A stretch of DNA of 64,000 nucleotides, taken from contig NZ_JAGPYN010000003.1 of the NCBI RefSeq assembly GCF_018069805.1, positions 215,078 through 279,077 of the forward strand. Direction: 5' to 3'. The position numbers were made by a program, and so were the translations under genes. Of this stretch, positions 25,697-34,126 are shown piece after piece. Within the stretch, counting starts at the first letter, position 1; the number at the start of each line of letters is the position of its first letter. This DNA comes from Pseudoalteromonas ostreae. Lineage in GTDB: Bacteria > Pseudomonadota > Gammaproteobacteria > Enterobacterales > Alteromonadaceae. Under the pieces are notes generated by a model. The model searched no databases, was not told where the DNA came from, and saw only the letters and a list, made by a program, of their open reading frames with translations.

Positions 25697-26126
25697 TCAG
25701 CGGCTCCTTTAATTTAAATTGCACAATGGCGAGTTTTAATTTCTGTGCCAGCGCAGTTTGATTGCTTTGTGATTGATAAAGGCTCATTAGTTCGTGTTCA
25801 GTAAATTGTTGTCCGGTCAGCTTATTTAGAGTAATACACCATTGTTTTGTGCCTTGTGATGCAGCACTTTGCTGATAATAGTGTAAAACTAGGCGTTTAA
25901 TTAAAATATGTAGTTGCTGGGCATCTTCTGCGTGTTGTTCACTGAGGGAAATAGCTTGGCGTTTAGCTTTTTTAAACTGCCGTGCCCGGTACAACTGGTA
26001 ACTTATAAAGCTTACAGTTACGAGTAACACCACAATGATGAGCCACCAAATAGGTGCTAAAGGCCACCAAGAAACATGGCTTGGCACAATCACATCATGG
26101 AGGCCAGCTAATGGAGAGGTTTGCAT
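25689..26126 (-). CDS. DUF4381-family membrane protein of the MoxR-Bat operon
   Basis: 145 residues. A PLAGLHDVIVPSHVSWWPLA opening is characteristic of DUF4381. One membrane helix follows (about 27-50), then a cytoplasmic helical domain. The family occurs between the DUF58 and batA genes in gammaproteobacterial operons. No enzymatic motif; probably a structural subunit. Confidence 0.88.
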   Translation of the reverse strand: MQTSPLAGLHDVIVPSHVSWWPLAPIWWLIIVVLLVTVSFISYQLYRARQFKKAKRQAISLSEQHAEDAQQLHILIKRLVLHYYQQSAASQGTKQWCITLNKLTGQQFTEHELMSLYQSQSNQTALAQKLKLAIVQFKLKEPLNV

Positions 26127-26127
26127 A

Positions 26128-27072
26128 TTACTTTCTCACTAATTGCAGCTCAAGAGGTGTGGCTGCATTGAATGATATTAAATTAAGGCCCGATTTAGTT
26201 AAGCGTTGCATTCGTGTGGTAAATGCTTGCTCAGCAGTTTTAGCAAATTTATCACGAAAACTTTTATCCATCAGCGGTAACGCAAAGTCACTGCCGTTGG
26301 CGCTAACCGTGATTGTTTGTTTAAACGCCGGTAGCTGATGCTCAAATGGGTCGCTAATATGGCAGCCGATCAGTTCACAATGTCGACTCAGTATTTCGAG
26401 TTGTTTAAAACTGGCATCATCAAGGGCGCTAAAATCAGACACTAAATAGACTAAGCTGCCAGGCTTGGCTAAATGATTCAAACGTTTTAGGTTATCACTG
26501 AGTTTATTGTCTGCGGGTTCATCAATCTGCGCGAGTGCTTGCTGGTGGTTATTACACAAATTGTGGCATAGTTTTAACACTGCTTTTTCGCGGGCGCTGG
26601 GCTTGAGCTCTAAATGACCGTGTTGATTAAACACTATGCCACCGATGCGATCGCCGCGTTGGCACGCTGACCACGCAACCAAGGCACTGATATGCGCTGC
26701 TTGCACAGATTTAAGTAATAGCTTTGAGCCAAACAGCATTGAATTAGAAAAGTCAGTAAACACAAACACTGGCCGTTCTTTTTCCTCTTGAAACAACTTA
26801 GTGTGTGTTTCGCCAGTACGTGCTGTAACGCGCCAATCAATTGAGCGAATATCATCGCCTTGTTGATAATGGCGTACTTCAGCAAACTCCATACCACGGC
26901 CTTTATGAGGCGCGAGATATTGGCCGGTCAGGCTATTTCTAATTTTAACTTTTGGCGCAAGCTCTAATAAGCGAGCTTTCGCTTTATAATACATCAGCTC
27001 TTTCAAGCCTAAGTCGACCCCATGGCTATGACTTAGGCTGAGCCACTGTTGGTTATCTAATTGGCTTTGCAT
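26128..27072 (-). CDS. DUF58-family protein
   Basis: 314 residues. The DUF58 core is clear (GRGMEFAEVRHYQQGDDIRS and IDWRVTARTGETHTKLFQEE). These proteins have a VWA-like fold downstream of MoxR ATPases and are probably MoxR clients or adaptors. It lies 3 bases after moxR and 1 base before the DUF4381 gene, so co-translation is likely. Confidence 0.9.
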   Translation of the reverse strand: MQSQLDNQQWLSLSHSHGVDLGLKELMYYKAKARLLELAPKVKIRNSLTGQYLAPHKGRGMEFAEVRHYQQGDDIRSIDWRVTARTGETHTKLFQEEKERPVFVFTDFSNSMLFGSKLLLKSVQAAHISALVAWSACQRGDRIGGIVFNQHGHLELKPSAREKAVLKLCHNLCNNHQQALAQIDEPADNKLSDNLKRLNHLAKPGSLVYLVSDFSALDDASFKQLEILSRHCELIGCHISDPFEHQLPAFKQTITVSANGSDFALPLMDKSFRDKFAKTAEQAFTTRMQRLTKSGLNLISFNAATPLELQLVRK

Positions 27073-27075
27073 GGT

Positions 27076-28032
27076 TTATGGCACGGCAACAAGTTCTAAA
27101 ATACGGCTAATGACTTGATCTTTAGTAACGCCATCGGCTTGTGCTTCATAACTTAAAATAATGCGATGACGCAGAACATTATGTAACACAGCTTGAATAT
27201 CATCTGGAGCAACAAAGTCACGACCTTGTAACCATGCATGAGCACGGGCACATTTATCTAATGCGATGGTGGCACGCGGACTTGCGCCATATTCAATCCA
27301 GCTGCCTAATTGGGCGTCTAGTTTTGCGCCTTCACGCGTTGCAATAATAAGTTGCACTAAATATTGCTCAAGTGGCTCGGCTAAATACAGCCCTAAAATT
27401 GCTTTGCGAGAGGCAAATAAATCGCTTTGACTAATTTGTTGTGCTGGTGCTTGATGCTCGCTCAACGCTTCGCCACGGGTAAGGCGTAAAATATCAAGCT
27501 CATGCTCGGCGCCTGGATAATCGATGCTTAGGTGGAGTAAAAAACGGTCTAATTGCGCCTCAGGTAGCGGGTAAGTTCCTTCTTGCTCCAGTGGATTTTG
27601 GGTTGCCATCACCATAAATAAATCCGACAACGGATAAGTGTTTTTACCAACCGTGACTTGGCGCTCAGCCATGGCTTCTAATAAGGCTGATTGCACTTTA
27701 GCTGGGGCACGGTTAATTTCGTCGGCTAAAATAAGGTTATGAAATAGCGGGCCTTTTTCAAAAACGAATTCGCTGGTCTGTTGGCGATAAATATCAGTAC
27801 CAGTTACGTCAGCAGGTAATAGATCGGGGGTAAACTGTACGCGTTGGAATGAGCCTTCAACGCCTTTGGCTAATGCATTTACTGCGCGAGTTTTAGCAAG
27901 CCCTGGAGGGCCTTCCACTAATAAGTGACCATCGGCTAAAATAGCAATAAGTAGTGCTTGCGTTAATTCTGGCTGGCCAATAATTTGGCTATCTAAATAA
28001 GTTTTTAATTGTGAAAATACGTTAGTGGCCAT
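27076..28032 (-). CDS. MoxR-family AAA+ ATPase
   Basis: 318 residues with Walker A GPPGLAKT (41-48), Walker B ILADEIN (Asp104, Glu105), the sensor region FMVMATQNPLEQEGTYPLPE and the C-terminal lid. MoxR ATPases act as chaperones for VWA-domain proteins; here BatA and BatB are the evident clients. It is the first gene of the operon; the promoter should lie in 28033-28246, shared back-to-back with fadI. Confidence 0.94.
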   Translation of the reverse strand: MATNVFSQLKTYLDSQIIGQPELTQALLIAILADGHLLVEGPPGLAKTRAVNALAKGVEGSFQRVQFTPDLLPADVTGTDIYRQQTSEFVFEKGPLFHNLILADEINRAPAKVQSALLEAMAERQVTVGKNTYPLSDLFMVMATQNPLEQEGTYPLPEAQLDRFLLHLSIDYPGAEHELDILRLTRGEALSEHQAPAQQISQSDLFASRKAILGLYLAEPLEQYLVQLIIATREGAKLDAQLGSWIEYGASPRATIALDKCARAHAWLQGRDFVAPDDIQAVLHNVLRHRIILSYEAQADGVTKDQVISRILELVAVP

Positions 28033-28287
28033 AGTAAAAAAACTGTCCTGATTTGCAAGGTTTATAAAAAGCTTTAATGGTTATTGGGATTATTGTTCTA
28101 TAACACAAGTGTTAGACTCAAGTTTTCAAAATAGTTCGTTATTTTTTAACGATTTTTACCCTAGCATAGAAAGCGCAGTATTTTTTGTAAATAGGTTAGA
28201 AAAAGCCTATGGTTGGTAACTAATTATACTATTTTCAATTTCGCTATTGGCTTTAGTACACGGGTTGTTTAGAATCGAGGAAAATAA

Positions 28288-28302
28288 ACAGGTCAGACCT
28301 GT
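28288..28302 (+). promoter_or_regulatory. Candidate FadR-type operator upstream of fadI
   Basis: Perfect 15-base palindrome ACAGGTCAGACCTGT, 16 bases before the fadI ATG. Its GGTC.GACC core is that of FadR-like fatty-acid regulators. Position in the leader of fadIJ supports repression by a fatty-acid-sensing regulator; FadR itself is not in the window. Confidence 0.6.
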
Positions 28303-28318
28303 CAGCGGGAGAGCATTA

Positions 28319-29629
28319 ATGTCTGAGCAAAATATACTAAAAACAGCAAAGGGCGATCGTATTGCCATCGTCAGTGGTCTACGTACGCCATTTGCTAAAC
28401 AAGCAACTGCATTTCATCATGTACCAGCCCTTGATATGGGGAAGTTAGTCGTTAACGAAATGCTTGAACGCCTTAACTTTGATAAATCTGAAATTGATCA
28501 ATTAGTGTTTGGTCAAGTAGTACAAATGCCAGAAGCGCCAAACATTGCCCGCGAAATCGTATTGGGTACTGGCATGCCAGTATCTGTTGATGCGTACTCC
28601 GTATCACGTGCTTGCGCTACTAGTTTTCAGGCGATTGCTAATGTGGCTGAATCAATCATGGCAGGTTCGGTGCAAGTGGGTATTGCTGGTGGTGCAGACT
28701 CGTCATCGGTATTGCCAATCGGCGTAAGTAAAAAATTAGCCGGTAGCCTTGTTGATCTTAATAAAGCACGTACCTTAGGTCAGCGCTTAAAAATATTCTC
28801 TAAGCTGCGTTTAAAAGATTTATTACCAGTACCGCCTGCGGTTGCAGAATATTCAACTGGTTTATCTATGGGTCAAACTGCCGAGCAGATGGCAAAAACT
28901 CACAGTATTAGCCGTGAAGATCAAGATGCCTTAGCTCATCGTTCACATACACTTGCCAGTCAAGCATGGGCAGATGGTAAACTTGCTGATGAAGTGATGA
29001 CTGCACATTTACCGCCGTATAAAAGTTTTATCGAGCAAGATAATAATATTCGCCATAATTCAACGGTTGAAGGGTACGCTAAATTAAAACCAGCGTTTGA
29101 CCGTCAGCATGGCTCAGTCACTGCTGCAAACTCAACACCGCTAACCGATGGTGCAGCAGCGGTATTAATGATGAGCGAAAGTAAAGCCAAAGCATTAGGC
29201 TATAACATTTTAGGTTATGTACGTAGCTTTGCATTCTCTGCCATTGGTGTGAATGAAGACATGCTAATGGGGCCGGCTCATTCAACGCCAGTTGCCTTAG
29301 CGAGAGCTGGCATAACGCTTGCCGATCTTGATTTAATTGAAATGCACGAAGCCTTTGCAGCGCAAACGCTAGCGAACATGAAAATGTTTGCCTCAGATAA
29401 GTTTGCGCAAGAAAAACTCGGTCGCAGCAAAGCGATTGGTGAAATTAACATGGATAAGTTTAACGTTTTAGGCGGTTCGCTTGCATATGGTCATCCATTT
29501 GCAGCCACTGGCGCACGACTTATCACCCAAAGTTTACATGAACTCAACCGCCGTGGCGGTGGCTTAGCACTGACAACTGCGTGTGCCGCAGGTGGCTTAG
29601 GTGCAGCCTTTGTATTGGAGAGTGCGTAA
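28319..29629 (+). CDS. fadI: 3-ketoacyl-CoA thiolase FadI
   Basis: 436-residue thiolase that cleaves 3-ketoacyl-CoA in the last step of beta-oxidation, beta subunit of the FadIJ complex. Nucleophile Cys in [10 protein letters not shown], His in [10 protein letters not shown] and the second Cys in [12 protein letters not shown] are present. The ATG at 28319 follows GGGAG and matches the family N-terminus ([20 protein letters not shown]); the longer frame runs through the operator. Its stop overlaps fadJ (TAATG). A FadR-like palindrome lies just upstream. Confidence 0.95.
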   Translation: MSEQNILKTAKGDRIAIVSGLRTPFAKQATAFHHVPALDMGKLVVNEMLERLNFDKSEIDQLVFGQVVQMPEAPNIAREIVLGTGMPVSVDAYSVSRACATSFQAIANVAESIMAGSVQVGIAGGADSSSVLPIGVSKKLAGSLVDLNKARTLGQRLKIFSKLRLKDLLPVPPAVAEYSTGLSMGQTAEQMAKTHSISREDQDALAHRSHTLASQAWADGKLADEVMTAHLPPYKSFIEQDNNIRHNSTVEGYAKLKPAFDRQHGSVTAANSTPLTDGAAAVLMMSESKAKALGYNILGYVRSFAFSAIGVNEDMLMGPAHSTPVALARAGITLADLDLIEMHEAFAAQTLANMKMFASDKFAQEKLGRSKAIGEINMDKFNVLGGSLAYGHPFAATGARLITQSLHELNRRGGGLALTTACAAGGLGAAFVLESA

Positions 29630-31929
29630 TGACACAGTCAGTATTTAATTTAGACGTTGATGATAGCGGTATTGCCGTTGTCACCATTGATGTGCCGGGC
29701 GAAAAAATGAATACCCTGCGCGACACTTTTGCCGATGATTTAAAAGCACTGCTTGATGACGCAAAACAGCAGTCAGTGAAGGGCATGGTATTCATTAGTG
29801 GTAAAAGCGATAACTTTATTGCTGGTGCTGATGTAAAAATGCTTGATAACGTGCAAAGTCGTGATGATGCACTGGCGATCAGCGAATTATGCCACCGTGC
29901 ATTTTTTGATATGAAAAAACTGCCATTTCCAACTGTTAGTGCCATTCATGGTGCGGCATTGGGTGGTGGTTTAGAATTTGCCTTGGCGTGCGATTATCGC
30001 GTATGTACAGACAGTGATATCACTAAACTTGGCTTACCTGAAGTACAACTTGGTTTATTACCCGGTGGTGGTGGAACGCAACGCTTACCTAAACTGGTTG
30101 GTTTGCAAAAAGCCCTTGAGTGGACGTTAACGGGTAAACAAATTCGCGCTAAACAAGCTAAAAAATCGGGTTTGGTAGATGATTGTGTACCACAGACCGT
30201 ATTGCTAAAAGTAGCAAAAGAATTTGCTTCAAAAGGCAAAGCTAAAGCGGCCAAGCCTAAGCTTGATCGTATTAGCCAATTATTAGAATCGAATCCGTTT
30301 GGCCGAAACTTGATCTTTAAAAAAGCACAAGAAAATGTACTGAAAAAAACCGGTGGTCATTATCCTGCGCCGTTGGCTATTATCAAAGCAATACGCGCAA
30401 GTGTTGAGCTGGATGAACTAAAAGCTTATAAAACAGAAGCGGAAGGTTTTGCTACTTTAGTAATGAGCAGCGAATCAAAGTCATTACGTGGGATATTTTT
30501 TGCCACCACTGAAATGAAAAAAGAGTGGCGCAACGACGACGCTCCAGCAATCACTAAAACAGCCGTACTAGGCGGTGGTTTAATGGGCGCAGGTATTGCC
30601 CATGTGAGTGCTGTAAAAGCCGGTGTATCAGTTCGTATCAAAGATGTTGCAGAGCAAGGCATAAGTAATGCCATGAATTACAGCTATAAAATTTTAGATA
30701 AAAAGCAAAAGCGCCGTATTTTATCTAAGGCTGAACAGCAACAAACTATGAACCGAATTACTGGTACAACTAACTACAGTGGTTTTAAACACATTGATTT
30801 AGTGATTGAAGCGGTATTTGAAGACCTAAGTCTTAAGCAAGGTATGGTGGCAGATGTAGAACGTGAATGCCAAGCAAACACAATTTTTGCTAGTAACACG
30901 TCATCATTGCCTATCTCACAAATTGCGGCAGAAGCTGCCCGTCCAGAGAATGTAATTGGCTTACATTATTTCTCACCAGTTGAGAAAATGCCATTGGTTG
31001 AAATTATTCCACACCAAGGCACCTCAGAAGAGACCATCGCGCGGATTGTAAACTTTGCCCGTAAGCAAGGTAAAACCCCAATCGTTGTTAAAGATAGCGC
31101 AGGCTTTTACGTTAACCGTATTTTAGCGCCTTATGTGAATGAAGCGGCTAACTTATTACTGGCAGGTGAGCCAATTGAAAAGATTGATGCGGCACTCGTT
31201 GAGTTTGGTTTCCCTGTTGGACCATTAGCATTATTAGACGAAGTCGGCATTGATATCGGCTCTAAGATTGCGCCAATTCTTGAAAAAGAACTCGGTGATC
31301 GTTTTAAAGCACCCGATGCGTTTTCACGTTTAATTGATGCCAAACGCTTAGGCCGTAAGACTGGCCGTGGTTTTTATCTTCATGATAAGAAAGCTAAAAA
31401 AGTAGACGAATCAGTTTACGAATTACTCGGCGTGAGCCCATCACCGCGTTTAAATAAAAGCGAAATTGCTAAACGTTGTGTGGCACAAATGCTTAACGAA
31501 GCTGCCCGCTGTTTAGACGAAGGCATTATTGCCAGTCCTCGTGATGGTGATATTGGCGCAATCTTTGGTATTGGCTTCCCGCCATTTTTAGGTGGTCCAT
31601 TCAGCTATATGGATAAACTTGGCGCAAACAAAGTAAGCTCAGAAATGGCTACTTTTGCTAATTTTAATCCGGTATTTGCGCCGTGTGCAGCTTTAGTTGC
31701 GATGGCTGATGCTGGTGCAAGCTTTTATCAGCTAACACCTGTGCAACAGGCTAAACCTGCAGCAGAGCTTGATGAGCAAGAGGAAGTAACCGCCGCGCAA
31801 AGCATAACGATCGCAACCAGTGACACTGATAGCGAACAGTTTGAAGAGCAAAATACGCACGAGTCAGCAACTGAGACTGAAAAAGTTGCAGTAACTGATA
31901 CTGTTGAGAGTACAAAAGAAAATAAATAG
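29629..31929 (+). CDS. fadJ: FadJ multifunctional beta-oxidation protein (enoyl-CoA hydratase / 3-hydroxyacyl-CoA dehydrogenase)
   Basis: 766 residues. The crotonase domain comes first (about 1-190, GGGLEFALACDY; catalytic Glu in LPEVQLGLLPGGGGTQRL). The NAD-binding dehydrogenase follows, with AVLGGGLMGAGIAHVSA near residue 310 and catalytic His in GLHYFSPVEKMPLVEI. Two C-terminal dehydrogenase domains complete the enzyme. The final ~50 residues form a Glu/Thr-rich acidic tail not expected in FadJ, whose usual length is about 710. It works with FadI in the same operon, and a terminator follows. Confidence 0.95.
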   Translation: MTQSVFNLDVDDSGIAVVTIDVPGEKMNTLRDTFADDLKALLDDAKQQSVKGMVFISGKSDNFIAGADVKMLDNVQSRDDALAISELCHRAFFDMKKLPFPTVSAIHGAALGGGLEFALACDYRVCTDSDITKLGLPEVQLGLLPGGGGTQRLPKLVGLQKALEWTLTGKQIRAKQAKKSGLVDDCVPQTVLLKVAKEFASKGKAKAAKPKLDRISQLLESNPFGRNLIFKKAQENVLKKTGGHYPAPLAIIKAIRASVELDELKAYKTEAEGFATLVMSSESKSLRGIFFATTEMKKEWRNDDAPAITKTAVLGGGLMGAGIAHVSAVKAGVSVRIKDVAEQGISNAMNYSYKILDKKQKRRILSKAEQQQTMNRITGTTNYSGFKHIDLVIEAVFEDLSLKQGMVADVERECQANTIFASNTSSLPISQIAAEAARPENVIGLHYFSPVEKMPLVEIIPHQGTSEETIARIVNFARKQGKTPIVVKDSAGFYVNRILAPYVNEAANLLLAGEPIEKIDAALVEFGFPVGPLALLDEVGIDIGSKIAPILEKELGDRFKAPDAFSRLIDAKRLGRKTGRGFYLHDKKAKKVDESVYELLGVSPSPRLNKSEIAKRCVAQMLNEAARCLDEGIIASPRDGDIGAIFGIGFPPFLGGPFSYMDKLGANKVSSEMATFANFNPVFAPCAALVAMADAGASFYQLTPVQQAKPAAELDEQEEVTAAQSITIATSDTDSEQFEEQNTHESATETEKVAVTDTVESTKENK

Positions 31930-31950
31930 TCATTTGACTTTATTTTTGAT

Positions 31951-31979
31951 AAAACGCACTTATTACAGTGCGTTTTTTT
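31951..31979 (+). terminator. Intrinsic terminator of fadIJ
   Basis: AAAACGCAC, 8-base loop, GTGCGTTTT and more T residues. Confidence 0.88.
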
Positions 31980-32043
31980 ATACTTATTGCTTTTATAGAC
32001 ACCATACTCACGATTAAAAAACGGACGACTAAGGAAGGTTATT

Positions 32044-32565
32044 ATGATACTCACAACAGCTAGACTTACCCTGAGGTTACTCACGGCTGCTGACTGGCCG
32101 CTGTTCTTTACATTGCATAATGACTCTCAAGTGATCGAGAAGTGTTTTGATAAGCCATCTGAGGCGCAAATACGTGCAAAATTTAATGAGCGTTTAAAGC
32201 CGTGGCAGCCAAATTCAAATCAACCTTTATGTATGGTTATTAGCGAGAGTGGTAGCGGCAAGCAAGTTGGCGTAACGGGCTTTACCGCATCGCAATTGGC
32301 AGATACACAAGAAGTAGGTTACTTATTATTGCCTGAGTTTTATGGCCGTGGCTATGCTACGGAATCACTCGATGCATTTTTAACATGGTCGAGAAGGAAG
32401 TTTAATATTCAGTTAATAAAGGCGGTGGTTAGCGCAGGTAATATTGGCTCTGAAAAAGTACTCGCAAAATGTGGTTTTAAGTTAGTCAGGGTTGAACCAT
32501 TAGCTTACGAAATTGGTGGAGTGTTGTTTGATGATCATCATTTTTTACTAACGTGTACTGAGTAA
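32044..32565 (+). CDS. GNAT-family N-acetyltransferase
   Basis: 173 residues of the RimJ/RimL-like type. TTARLTLRLLTAADWPLFF at the N-terminus and the acetyl-CoA site VGYLLLPEFYGRGYATESL (Gly-Arg-Gly-Tyr loop) are clear, with AGNIGSEKVLAKCGF near the end. The acceptor is unknown. AAGGAAGG lies upstream of the ATG. It is a different paralogue from the one at 5831-6367. Confidence 0.87.
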   Translation: MILTTARLTLRLLTAADWPLFFTLHNDSQVIEKCFDKPSEAQIRAKFNERLKPWQPNSNQPLCMVISESGSGKQVGVTGFTASQLADTQEVGYLLLPEFYGRGYATESLDAFLTWSRRKFNIQLIKAVVSAGNIGSEKVLAKCGFKLVRVEPLAYEIGGVLFDDHHFLLTCTE

Positions 32566-32618
32566 GGCTAAGTTGTACTGAGCAAGTAGCTTGAGCAGTA
32601 CAACATTAAAACTTTGAC

Positions 32619-33005
32619 TTACATATGAATTTCAATTGCTTTACGATCTTTTTCCGGCATATTGGCAACCACTAAATTAAATGAATTATCAATCATACGT
32701 TCAATTTCACCTTGCGGGATTGAGCCATCTAGAATAACAGTATTCCATAACCGCTTATTCATATGATAGCCTGGGATCACTGAAGGAAAAATATCACGCA
32801 GTGATTGCGCCTCATCAGGGTCGCATTTTAAATTCATCCACCAAATTGGGTTACCGTCTTCGTCAGTTTCTCCTTCGTTGCCGACCGATAAAGTGGCAAA
32901 CATTTTATGGTTTACTTTATATACATCAACTTCTTGGCCGAAGGGTTGGGTAACCATAACCAGAGGTTTTTTTGCTAAATACTCATGTGCCGTGTGCTGA
33001 TCCAT
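32619..33005 (-). CDS. MmcQ/YjbR-family protein
   Basis: 128 residues of the YjbR double-wing fold. HMNKRLWNTVILDGSIPQGE is the family signature, and the start MDQHTAHEYLAKKP aligns with E. coli YjbR. AAGGA lies eight bases before the ATG at 33005, so the 13-residue longer frame to 33044 is not needed. The fold can bind DNA in relatives, but no target is known. Confidence 0.82.
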   Translation of the reverse strand: MDQHTAHEYLAKKPLVMVTQPFGQEVDVYKVNHKMFATLSVGNEGETDEDGNPIWWMNLKCDPDEAQSLRDIFPSVIPGYHMNKRLWNTVILDGSIPQGEIERMIDNSFNLVVANMPEKDRKAIEIHM

Positions 33006-33208
33006 GATCCAGTCCTTGAAGTCATTTTTGGGTAGTTTAACCATAGCAGCTTTTTCGTAGTTTAGTCATGAAAAATCGATTAATAGGTAAAATTTATGAG
33101 TAAATACAGGCCCTACGAGAAAAACAGCGGTATGTGATATTTTCTTATTGAAGAAAACCCAGTTCGTGGTATGTTTCTGGGGATTTATAAATTATAGGAA
33201 ATACACTG

Positions 33209-33781
33209 ATGCCAAAGGCAAGTGAAGTTAAAAAAGGTACTGCGATTGAGTTTAATGGCCGCGTTTTAGTGGTTAAAGATATTGTTCGTTCTGTACCACA
33301 AGGCCGTGCTGGTGGAAGCTTATATCGTATGCGCTTGTACGATGTAGTAACTGGTAGCAAAGTAGATGAAACATTCAAAGATAGCGACATGTTAAAACTA
33401 GCTGACTTAACTCGTCGTGAAGCAATGTTCTCGTATTTAGATGGTGAAGAATACGTATTTATGGATAACGAAGATTACACGCCATATAATCTTAATAAAG
33501 AAGCGATCAGCGAAGAAATTTTATTCGTCAACGAAGAAACTCAAGGCGTGCATGTCATTGTAATTGACGGCTCACCAGTGGGATTAGATTTACCATCAAG
33601 TGTAGAGCTTGTGGTTGAAGAAACAGACCCTTCAATTAAAGGTGCATCAGCGAGTGCTCGCTCTAAACCTGCACGTTTGTCAACAGGTTTAACGATTCAA
33701 GTACCTGAGCATATTTCTACAGGTGACCGCATCCGTATTAATACCGCAGAGCATAAATTTATGGGCCGTGCTGAAAAGTAA
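33209..33781 (+). CDS. efpL: EfpL (YeiP), elongation factor P-like protein
   Basis: 190-residue EF-P paralogue that helps ribosomes through difficult motifs. The KOW-like domain I has the loop [13 protein letters not shown] with Arg33 at the position of the modified EF-P lysine, so EpmA-type lysylation is not expected. Domains II and III follow ([48 protein letters not shown]), all matching E. coli YeiP. It is monocistronic with a terminator. Confidence 0.94.
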   Translation: MPKASEVKKGTAIEFNGRVLVVKDIVRSVPQGRAGGSLYRMRLYDVVTGSKVDETFKDSDMLKLADLTRREAMFSYLDGEEYVFMDNEDYTPYNLNKEAISEEILFVNEETQGVHVIVIDGSPVGLDLPSSVELVVEETDPSIKGASASARSKPARLSTGLTIQVPEHISTGDRIRINTAEHKFMGRAEK

Positions 33782-33794
33782 GTACCATCTTGAT

Positions 33795-33820
33795 AAAAAC
33801 CGACATTGTTGTCGGTTTTT
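33795..33820 (+). terminator. Intrinsic terminator of efpL
   Basis: AAAAACCGAC, loop ATTGTT, GTCGGTTTTT. Confidence 0.92.
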
Positions 33821-33926
33821 ATATTATTATAATTTATGCTCATTATTTGCCCACAACACTTTAAATTAGAGCATGCTTTAGTTACACTGCGCGCTCATTT
33901 TTCAAACAGAAAAAACGAGACTGCTT

Positions 33927-34118
33927 TTGTACTTTTTGCTCAGCGTAGTATCTATTATCGTTATGTATTCACAGGCAATTAAAAAAGGTATGCCGGTAAA
34001 GCGCTGGTTGTTGCTAGCAGGGCTGTTAGGCCCTGTTGCATGGTGCTTGTTTAACTTACATTATCGTCGTGCACTAGTGCGCTGCGTGGGTATACAAGCC
34101 TGCTCATGGCGACCTTAG
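33927..34118 (+). CDS. Small membrane protein, unknown
   Basis: 63 residues starting at TTG: two hydrophobic helices (about 2-16 and 27-43) separated by KKGMPVKRW, then a basic tail. It resembles small integral membrane proteins related to phospholipase-D N-terminal segments, but no motif is decisive. It converges with the GGDEF/EAL gene with only 8 bases between. The start is uncertain because no strong ribosome site is visible. Confidence 0.5.
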   Translation: MYFLLSVVSIIVMYSQAIKKGMPVKRWLLLAGLLGPVAWCLFNLHYRRALVRCVGIQACSWRP

Positions 34119-34126
34119 GCTGTCAT

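Noticed and set aside
33145..33390. Antisense open frame over the start of efpL
   Set aside because: Shadow of efpL on the other strand, no ribosome site, no homology recognised.
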